Below, in pieces: positions 1 through 5,605 of a stretch of DNA of 6,590 bases. Source of the DNA: Gammaproteobacteria bacterium (GTDB lineage Bacteria > Pseudomonadota > Gammaproteobacteria > Pseudomonadales > Azotimanducaceae); NCBI GenBank assembly GCA_030432795.1, contig JAUILW010000184.1, positions 1 to 6,590 on the forward strand, in the 5' to 3' direction. The position numbers were made by a program, and so were the translations under genes. Below the pieces are notes generated by a model. The model saw only the letters and a program-made list of their open reading frames with translations. It was not told where the DNA came from and searched no databases. Every line of letters begins with the position of its first letter. Within the stretch, counting starts at the first letter, position 1.

Positions 1-760
1 ATGCGGCCACCGCTTCGGCATGGTCCGGTTCCGCGTGGCACACCGCCTGGAATGCCGCCGACATGTCGAGCAGCTCATTCAGGCTCGCTTTTTCGCTGGC
101 GCGCATCAGCTGCTTGGTAAGCCGCACTGCGTGCGGTGGGTTCGCAGCGATGCTGTGTGCTACCTGCAATGCACGATCCATCAGCGCTTCCGGCTCTACC
201 ACCATGGACACGAGCCCCATGGTAAGCGCCTGTTCGGCATGCACGGGCTCGCCGCCAAAGGCCATGAGGCAGGCGTTGGAGTAGCCGACCGCTCGCGGCA
301 GAAACCAGGCGCCGCCGTCGCCCGGGATGATGCCGAGCTTCACAAAGCTCTCGGCGAACATCGCCTTGTTGCTGGCAATGCGGATGTCACACATGGTTGC
401 CAGATCGCAGCCGGCGCCGACCGCAGGCCCGTTCACCGCCGCGATGATGGGCACGTTGAGGCCGTGCACGGCGCGGGGAATGCGTTGAATGCCGGACCGG
501 TAGGCATCGGCCTGATCATATGGGTCTCCCGCGAACAACCCCTGACGGTCGCGCATGTCCTTGACGTTCCCTCCGGCGCAGAACGCGCTGCCGGCGCCGG
601 TGAGCACCACCGCGCGCACGGACTTGTCGTCGTTGATCTCCGCGCAGGTTCGCTCGAAGTCCTCGAACTGGTCCGGCCCCGTGAGGGCGTTGCGGGTGTC
701 GGGGCTCGACATGGTGAGAACGAGCACGTGATCGTGGCGCGTACGCTCGAGAAAGGACAT
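1..760 (-). CDS. Crotonase (enoyl-CoA hydratase/isomerase) family protein, C-terminus cut by the window edge
   Basis: Crotonase-fold enzymes act on acyl-CoA thioesters in the cytoplasm (hydration, isomerisation, hydrolysis or C-C cleavage). The frame is open from ATG at 760 to the left edge, giving 253 residues; the family is usually about 260-270, so only a short tail is missing. Visible family features are the first oxyanion-loop motif CAGGN (61-65), the second motif GPAVGAGCDL (111-120), LGIIPGDGG (142-150) and an SD AGGAG five bases before the ATG. Aligned by eye to rat mitochondrial enoyl-CoA hydratase, catalytic Glu144 corresponds to Asp119 and catalytic Glu164 to Phe139, so classical hydratase chemistry is doubtful. 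An isomerase or another crotonase reaction is as likely. It lies 58 bases downstream of the acyltransferase gene on the same strand and may belong to a unit with the monooxygenase. The family is certain; the specific reaction is not. Confidence 0.9.
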   Translation of the reverse strand, partial: MSFLERTRHDHVLVLTMSSPDTRNALTGPDQFEDFERTCAEINDDKSVRAVVLTGAGSAFCAGGNVKDMRDRQGLFAGDPYDQADAYRSGIQRIPRAVHGLNVPIIAAVNGPAVGAGCDLATMCDIRIASNKAMFAESFVKLGIIPGDGGAWFLPRAVGYSNACLMAFGGEPVHAEQALTMGLVSMVVEPEALMDRALQVAHSIAANPPHAVRLTKQLMRASEKASLNELLDMSAAFQAVCHAEPDHAEAVAA

Positions 761-765
761 GTTGG

Positions 766-770
766 CTCCT
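766..770 (-). promoter_or_regulatory. Ribosome binding site of the crotonase gene
   Basis: On the minus strand AGGAG stands five bases before the ATG at 760. This fixes the crotonase start and is the clearest Shine-Dalgarno sequence among the minus-strand genes of the window. Confidence 0.75.
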
Positions 771-792
771 GCGAGTGTCGTTTAAAGGCGCG

Positions 793-822
793 AGTATATG
801 TCAGTGTGGGGTACTGCTTCAG
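793..822 (-). promoter_or_regulatory. Possible sigma-70-like promoter before the crotonase gene
   Basis: Reading the minus strand, TATACT (798-793) matches the -10 consensus at five of six positions. An 18-base spacer separates it from CTGAAG (822-817), which matches the -35 consensus at only three of six. Transcription would start near 786 and give a short leader that includes the AGGAG. If real, the crotonase could be made independently of the upstream genes. The -35 is weak and overlaps the end of the acyltransferase gene, so this is only a candidate. Confidence 0.25.
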
Positions 823-1974
823 GCTTGAGCGGGCGGAAATCTGGATGGCAGGGTGCCAGGCGTCTGAAGTCGCCGGCGCAGGCGCATCATAGGCTGCTCG
901 ACACATCGAAACGAGCAGTAGGCCAGCCCGAAAGTCGCCGCCGTAGCCAGGGCGGCGCTGAGCCCGACTGCCAGGCTGTGTGGCAGGACGACGTCGATCG
1001 CCTCACTGCAGTGCCGAATCAGTCGTTGTGCCACACCTGCACCCAGCTCGTGGTAGAGGTAGGCAGGGTAGGAAATCGCACCGATGAAGCACATCCAACG
1101 CAGGTCAAGCCAGCTCAGGAGCGGATGGCTGCTGTGTTGCACGCATATCAGCAGCAACCAGGCGAACAGAAGCCCGTCGATCGTGAAGCCCACGCAGTAG
1201 CCGTAGTCGGCGTTGGCAACGGTTGCTGATACAGAGACAACGATTGCCGCCACGACGGGTAACGCCAGCCAGGGAGATCCGGAGACCAATGTCAGCCAGT
1301 GTCGCAGGCGGGTGGTGTCCAGCATCAGTGCAAGCAGGCATCCGATCAGAATACTGTCGAAGCGCGTGTCGAAGGCGCGGTAGATATATCGCTCCTCGAA
1401 GCCGAGCTCCAGCCACGCGTAGGAACGCCAGAGCACTACCGCGGCGATGGCGGCCAGAACACAGTAGATGACCTGTCTCGGGCGCAGACGCATGAGCAGG
1501 AGCAGCGCCGGCGGCCATAGCAGATAGAACTGTTCCTCCACGCTCAACGACCACAGGTGCTGAATTTCCCCCATTCGCTCGTTTGTCGTCGCAGCGAAGT
1601 AGTTGAAGTAGTAGAGAAAACTCGGCAGCACGAAAGATGCGACGTTCTGGGTACCCTGCAGCCATTCAATGGTGAAGATGAGGAACAGATAGGCGTAGTA
1701 CGCCGGAAATATGCGGAACACTCTGCGCATGAAAAACGCGGGCAGTGAAATCGTGCCGTGCTGGCGATGTTCAATCAGCAGCAGCCAGGTGATGAGGAAA
1801 CCGGAAAGGGTAAAAAAAGCCGTTTACGCCCAACCTGCCTCCCGGCAGCTCGATATAGTGGCTGACCATGACCAGCAGCACCGTGATCGCTCGCAGGCCG
1901 TCGAGCGCCGGTAGATGCCCCCGGTGTTGGAGTTGGTCGAGTTGCATGTGTAAGGGGAAGGGTGGCTCGACCAT
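819..1974 (-). CDS. Acyltransferase 3 (OafA/YrhL-type) membrane protein, split by a single-base frameshift
   Basis: Acyltransferase-3 proteins are multi-pass inner-membrane enzymes that move acyl groups, often acetyl, onto sugars, lipopolysaccharide, lipids or antibiotics. The 5' part (1974 to about 1813) encodes LPALDGLRAI and the family R-X10-H motif (Arg28, His39). The 3' part, whose open frame ends at 819, encodes RRVFRIFPAY, HLWSLSVEEQFYLLWP and, near the end, SYPAYLYH, with many hydrophobic helices between. The two parts are in different frames. The join is a run of seven T's (coding strand); with six, the protein reads GVNGFF-TLSGFLIT, as expected for this family, and is 384 residues, a normal length. 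The first ATG of the 3' part alone is at 1730 and would lack the catalytic His. The start is uncertain: ATG 1974 and ATG 1947 (MQLDQL) are both possible and neither has a clear SD. It may be a sequencing error, a pseudogene or a phase-variable gene. The acceptor substrate is unknown. Confidence 0.85.
1812..1818. repeat. Homopolymer of seven A (plus strand) at the acyltransferase frame break
   Basis: Seven consecutive A's on the plus strand (seven T's in the coding strand) lie exactly where the acyltransferase reading frame breaks. Removing one base restores a continuous 384-codon frame with the expected family residues on both sides. The tract is short for classical phase variation but long enough for slippage or base-calling error. 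Confidence 0.85.
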
Positions 1975-2067
1975 CGAAGTGAACGATGATCGGGATGATA
2001 GTAAAGATTCTTGATATATGGCGTAGGGGAATTGTAAGTGCGGCGTCTGCCTGGTCTCGGCGGCGCC
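1975..2067. other. Intergenic gap between the monooxygenase and acyltransferase genes
   Basis: This 93-base gap is more AT-rich in its middle (about 1995-2035) than the flanking genes, which would fit a promoter or leader for the acyltransferase. I could not find a -35/-10 pair with acceptable spacing. The GC-rich stretch just after the monooxygenase stop has only short, imperfect inverted repeats and no T-run, so I do not call a terminator. The two genes may simply be co-transcribed. Confidence 0.4.
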
Positions 2068-3915
2068 TCAGTCGAACCGGTACGGCTCCATGCTTTCCTG
2101 GGCGCGGATGCGGATCTTGTGCCAGTAGCCGCCACCGTAGTACGCCAGCGACCCGGGCTCCGCATCGCCGTGGCCGTTGTAGTAGGACAGGCAATCGCGC
2201 AGCGGAGCAGTGGTCATGTCTGCGAGCCGGCAGTGCTCTGCGTACTCCGCCTCGCTTTGCGGAGTGATGTCCACCGCTTCTGCGCCGCGCGCGCGCATCT
2301 CATTGAGCATCCACACGATGTAGTCCACGTGCTGATCAATAGCGTCGATGAAATTGAAGCTGCCGCCGCCGCCCTGCGGGCCTGAGATGATGAAGAGGTT
2401 GGGGAAGCCGCTGCTCTGGATGCCGAGCAAGGTCCTGGTGCCACCGGTGTCCCATTTGTGCTTCAGCGTCTCGCCGTTGCGGCCCACCACCATGTTGAAG
2501 GTGGAGGTGGCCATCCAAAGAAAACCGGTGGCGTAGATCAGCACGTCCAGCGGGTACTCCTGACCATCGTGGACCACGCCTTGCGCATTGATCTCGCGCA
2601 CGCCGGTTGGTGCGGTGTCCACCAGGTGCACGTGCGGCAGGTTGAAGGTCGGTAGAAACTCGTCATGAAACGTCGGCCGCTTGCAGCCGTAGGGGTAAAA
2701 CGGCTTCAGCGCTGCGGCCGTCTTCGGGTCTTCAACGATGGCGTCTACACGAGCGCGGATCTGTTCCATGATGCGGAAGTTGGTGTCGAGTTGCTTCTGC
2801 ACCCGCTCTTCCGGCGTGAGCTTGTTGGCGTGCGCTTTGCGTTCCTTGAAGTCGGCAACGCGGCCCGCCAGGTAGTCGTCGTTGGCCTGGATGGCTGTGC
2901 GCCCCGCGGAGATGCGGGAGAAACGCTTGCGCCTGGCGAGCGCCCAGCCGGGTTCATCTTTCCAGGCGTTGATTTCCTCAATACTGGTCTGCCGCTGGTC
3001 GCGCACGTCCACCGTGGAGGGGGTGCGCTGGAAGACATACAGCTCACCCGCGACCTTGGCCAGTTCGGGAATCGCCTGCACGGCGGTAGCCCCGGTGCCG
3101 ATGATGCCCACCCGCTTATCCGTGAGGTCTACGTGGTAGTTCCAGCGCGACGTGTGGAAGGCATCGCCCTCGAAGGTTTCCATGCCGTCGATGCGTGCGA
3201 GTTTCGGTGTGGTGAGCACGCCGTTGGCGAGCACGACGACGCGCGCACGCATGGCGTCGCCGCGATCGGTATGCACCGTCCAACGCTTGTCCTCTTCGTG
3301 CCACTGCGTTTTTTCGACGGTGGTGTGGAACAGGCAGCGGTCGTAGAAACCGAAGCGCTCCGCCATGGATTGGCAGTACTCGAGAATTTCGAAGCCGCTG
3401 GCGAACTTCATGCTGGGGAAGTAGCCCATCTCCTCCAGCAGCGGCAGATAGCTGTAGGCCTCCACGTCGCACGCCACTCCTGGGTAGCGGTTCCAGTACC
3501 AGGTACCGCCCACGTCGCCGCCTTTTTCGCAGAAACGTACGTCGACGATGCCGGCCTGCTTGAGGCGGTACCAGAGCAGGAGACCGGCGAACCCGGCGCC
3601 AATGACCAGTACTTCGCAGGTGTCGTCCAGGGCTTCGCGGGGCACCGGGGCTTCCGAGTAGACATCCTCCAGGTAGCTGGCGAATTCACCCTCCATGAGC
3701 ATGTAGTCGGCCGCGCCTCGGCGCGCCTCCTTGTAAGCGCGGTACTTCTCCTGCTCCTCAGCGCTGAAAACGGCGCCGGCGGGTGCTTCGGGGAGCGCTT
3801 TGAGCGTGGCGTTGTGCTGCAGGCCGTAGCCTTGCCCCTGAATGCGTTCGGTCGCCTTGGCCGCACGGGTGGCAAAGCGCTTCAGGCCGGTGGTTGGATC
3901 GATGCTGATAGCCAT
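2068..3915 (-). CDS. Type I Baeyer-Villiger monooxygenase (FAD- and NADPH-dependent), 615 residues
   Basis: Type I Baeyer-Villiger monooxygenases are cytoplasmic flavoenzymes that insert one oxygen from O2 beside a ketone carbonyl, giving an ester or lactone, with NADPH as donor. Visible in order: a non-Rossmann N-terminal extension (1-100); the FAD dinucleotide fold VLVIGAGFAG (102-111); GGDVGGTWYWNRYPG (132-146); the fingerprint FEGDAFHTSRWN (248-259), matching FxGxxxHxxxW(P/D) except for Asn259; the NADP fold GIIGTGATA (270-278); FQRTP (295-299), whose Arg297 probably equals the catalytic Arg of the family; and ATGF (462-465). The extension and length resemble the longer members, such as the cyclopentadecanone and 4-hydroxyacetophenone enzymes, rather than the short cyclohexanone type. 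ATG 3915 is chosen because the family-like sequence begins there and upstream codons look non-coding, though no good SD precedes it. It is the first of three minus-strand genes. The substrate is not predictable from sequence. Confidence 0.93.
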   Translation of the reverse strand: MAISIDPTTGLKRFATRAAKATERIQGQGYGLQHNATLKALPEAPAGAVFSAEEQEKYRAYKEARRGAADYMLMEGEFASYLEDVYSEAPVPREALDDTCEVLVIGAGFAGLLLWYRLKQAGIVDVRFCEKGGDVGGTWYWNRYPGVACDVEAYSYLPLLEEMGYFPSMKFASGFEILEYCQSMAERFGFYDRCLFHTTVEKTQWHEEDKRWTVHTDRGDAMRARVVVLANGVLTTPKLARIDGMETFEGDAFHTSRWNYHVDLTDKRVGIIGTGATAVQAIPELAKVAGELYVFQRTPSTVDVRDQRQTSIEEINAWKDEPGWALARRKRFSRISAGRTAIQANDDYLAGRVADFKERKAHANKLTPEERVQKQLDTNFRIMEQIRARVDAIVEDPKTAAALKPFYPYGCKRPTFHDEFLPTFNLPHVHLVDTAPTGVREINAQGVVHDGQEYPLDVLIYATGFLWMATSTFNMVVGRNGETLKHKWDTGGTRTLLGIQSSGFPNLFIISGPQGGGGSFNFIDAIDQHVDYIVWMLNEMRARGAEAVDITPQSEAEYAEHCRLADMTTAPLRDCLSYYNGHGDAEPGSLAYYGGGYWHKIRIRAQESMEPYRFD

Positions 3916-4000
3916 CCGCAGATAGTACAACAGCACGGGCCGATGCGAGAGAGGCTTGCGTTGTTTACCATGCCCGATCGTTTTACGCAGTGGAGTCGAT
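3916..4000. promoter_or_regulatory. Divergent intergenic region, monooxygenase and mscS
   Basis: This 85-base gap separates two divergent genes and should hold promoters for both. No strong consensus pair is visible in either direction. On the minus strand a TACTAT lies about ten bases before the monooxygenase ATG. If it served as a -10, the transcript would be nearly leaderless, which would fit the missing SD, but this is weak. On the plus strand only GGAG before mscS is clear. Confidence 0.35.
3992..3995 (+). promoter_or_regulatory. Ribosome binding site of mscS
   Basis: GGAG ends five bases before the ATG at 4001. It supports that ATG over the in-frame TTG at 3956, which has no comparable signal and would add 15 residues of unconserved sequence. 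Confidence 0.65.
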
Positions 4001-4864
4001 ATGGACAACGACAAGGTAACGAACGTGGCGGGCTGGCTCTCTCCGGATCGCGTGGCCGAGTATGCCGATACGGCCATAAACCTCGCGATCGAGTACGTGC
4101 CTTCGGTACTGCTTGCCATCATCGTTCTGATCGTCGGTTTGTGGGTGATCAAACGGGTTGTCGGTGTGTTGCGCCGCACCCTGGAGGGGCGGCAGGCGGA
4201 CGCCACGCTTGCACGTTTTCTTTGCAGCCTGAGTTCCGTAGGCCTCAAGGCACTGCTGCTGATCAGCGTGGCCTCCATGGTGGGTATCGAAACTACCTCA
4301 TTCGTCGCGCTTCTCGGCGCCGCTGGCCTGGCCATAGGTCTAGCCTTGCAGGGCAGCCTGTCGAATTTTGCCGGTGGGGTACTGGTGCTGTTGTTCAAGC
4401 CCTACAAGGTGGGCGACTTCGTCGAGGCCCAGGGGGTATCGGGGACGGTCTGCGATATTCAGATCTTCAACACGGTGCTCAAGACGCCCGACAATAAAGT
4501 GATCATCGTGCCCAACGGCGCCATCAGCAACGGCGTCATCACCAACTACTCCATGGAGGACACGCGCCGGGTCGATCTGTTGTTCGGCATTGGCTACGAC
4601 GACGACATCAGCCAGGCGCGTGGCGTCATCACCGGCCTGATCGATTCGGACGGGCGCATCCTGAAGGAGCCGGCACCGTTGGTCGTGGTTTCCGAGCTGG
4701 CGGACAGTTCTGTCAACTTCACGGTGCGGGTGTGGGTGGCATCCGGTGACTACTGGGGCGTGTACTTCGATCTCACCGAGCGGGCGAAGGTGGCGTTCGA
4801 CGCTGCAGGCATCTCGATACCGTATCCGCAGACCGACGTGCACCTGCACGAGGTGCGGGCATGA
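4001..4864 (+). CDS. mscS: Small-conductance mechanosensitive channel MscS
   Basis: MscS is a homoheptameric inner-membrane channel that opens when membrane tension rises on hypo-osmotic shock and releases solutes before the cell bursts. The product has 287 residues; E. coli MscS has 286. Three membrane segments are visible: TM1 about 30-52, TM2 about 74-95 and the pore helix TM3 about 100-132. TM3 carries GLAIGLALQGSLSNFAGG (109-126), nearly the E. coli sequence; Leu110 and Leu114 correspond to the gate residues Leu105 and Leu109, and Gly118 and Gly126 to the hinge glycines. The cytoplasmic cage follows, with the beta domain (FKPYKVGDFV, then IIVPNGAISNGVITN) and the alpha/beta domain ending in FDAAGISIPYPQTDV. 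Nothing appears broken. It stands alone on its strand, divergent from the monooxygenase and convergent with the phosphopantetheinyl transferase, so it is probably transcribed singly and not functionally linked to them. Confidence 0.97.
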   Translation: MDNDKVTNVAGWLSPDRVAEYADTAINLAIEYVPSVLLAIIVLIVGLWVIKRVVGVLRRTLEGRQADATLARFLCSLSSVGLKALLLISVASMVGIETTSFVALLGAAGLAIGLALQGSLSNFAGGVLVLLFKPYKVGDFVEAQGVSGTVCDIQIFNTVLKTPDNKVIIVPNGAISNGVITNYSMEDTRRVDLLFGIGYDDDISQARGVITGLIDSDGRILKEPAPLVVVSELADSSVNFTVRVWVASGDYWGVYFDLTERAKVAFDAAGISIPYPQTDVHLHEVRA

Positions 4865-4924
4865 CGACGGCGCGGGCTCTCGCGTACACAAGGCACATTC
4901 CGGCTCGGTTCTGGTCAGTAGGCC
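4865..4924. other. Convergent intergenic gap between mscS and the phosphopantetheinyl transferase gene
   Basis: Two convergent genes end 60 bases apart, where a bidirectional terminator might be expected. I see only a small CGCG...CGCG inverted repeat just after the mscS stop and no T-run on either strand, so no intrinsic terminator is called. Confidence 0.4.
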
Positions 4925-5605
4925 TCAAGCTGCAGAAGACGCTGCTGCTAGGACGAACAGGGTCGCAACGTGACCGTTAACCGCGGCGACGACGCCAACT
5001 CCGTCTTTCATCAGCTCCCCGCGGCTGCCTGACGCTACGGCCTTGAAGTACGGTCCAGACCACTCGATGGTGACGTCCTGAAAGTCGAAGATCTTCTGCT
5101 CGATCGGGTACACCGCTTTGTACACGGCTTCTTTGGCGCTGAAAATCCTGGTGGCGTAGAACGGGTCGTGTGCCGGGCACGACGCCTGTTCGGTTGGCGT
5201 CAGGATAATTCCGTGGAGGTCCGGGGTAACGCCATCGGCGCGCTCCAGATCCACGCCCAGAGCGCGGATCGATGTGTTGCAGCTCAGCACGGCGATGGCG
5301 TGGGTATCCGTATGAGCGATGCTCCCGCACGTTCCGTCAGGCCACCGTGGCGGGCCGTCCTCCCGTCGCGGCAGCGGTATCTGCGGTAACAATAGCGCGC
5401 GCTGTGCCAGCTTGCAGAGCTGACGGCCTGTGCCGTGCTCGAGGAACCGTTTTCTCGACCATCCTGGTGGCGTGCGGCCGTCGGTGTGCTTCGCGACAGA
5501 TTCACAGATCGAGCCGGTCGCTCCTGCTACGCCGGAGCCGACTTCGAAGGCCACGTGACGGTTGGTGGCGAGGGGCGGGTGCCACGCCAGCGCGGGTAAC
5601 TTCAT
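4925..5605 (-). CDS. 4'-phosphopantetheinyl transferase, Sfp/EntD type
   Basis: This enzyme moves the 4'-phosphopantetheine arm of coenzyme A onto a serine of carrier domains, turning apo carrier proteins of peptide or polyketide synthetases into the active holo form. It has 226 residues, close to EntD and Sfp. Visible: the EntD-like basic region RKRFLEHGTGR (51-61); WPDGTCGSIAHTD (88-100) with the conserved His98; the Mg-binding motif GVDLE (117-121) with Asp119 and Glu121; and FSAKEAVYK (155-163) with Glu159 and Lys163. All key residues are present, so it should be active. Its ATG overlaps the stop of the upstream synthetase gene in ATGA and has no strong SD of its own, so translation is probably coupled. 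Its likely client is the carrier domain encoded just upstream. EntD-type enzymes usually serve siderophore or other non-ribosomal peptide synthetases; the product here is unknown. Confidence 0.93.
   Translation of the reverse strand: MKLPALAWHPPLATNRHVAFEVGSGVAGATGSICESVAKHTDGRTPPGWSRKRFLEHGTGRQLCKLAQRALLLPQIPLPRREDGPPRWPDGTCGSIAHTDTHAIAVLSCNTSIRALGVDLERADGVTPDLHGIILTPTEQASCPAHDPFYATRIFSAKEAVYKAVYPIEQKIFDFQDVTIEWSGPYFKAVASGSRGELMKDGVGVVAAVNGHVATLFVLAAASSAA

Noticed and set aside
843..862. Inverted repeat TGGCA-GGG-TGCCA as a terminator after the acyltransferase gene.
   Set aside because: It lies inside the coding C-terminus, the stem is only five pairs, and no T-run follows on the coding strand.
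20..892. A 290-codon plus-strand frame opposite the crotonase gene.
   Set aside because: It has no recognisable domain and lies opposite a clear crotonase with a good ribosome binding site.
1771..1974. A separate 67-codon gene upstream of the acyltransferase.
   Set aside because: Its first 54 residues are the acyltransferase-3 N-terminus with the R-X10-H motif; the rest is out-of-frame read-through past the homopolymer.
3956..4000. TTG start 15 codons upstream of the mscS ATG.
   Set aside because: GGAG is placed for the ATG at 4001, and that start gives a length matching E. coli MscS.
3916..4398. N-terminal extension of the monooxygenase frame up to 4398.
   Set aside because: It would overlap the divergent mscS gene, its composition is low-complexity Ser/Thr/Arg, and family-like sequence starts at ATG 3915.
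2665..4497. A 610-codon open frame on the plus strand opposite the monooxygenase, running into mscS.
   Set aside because: It is antisense to a fully recognisable monooxygenase and overlaps the 5' half of mscS in another frame; the translation has no recognisable domain. High GC and skewed third positions give long shadow frames.
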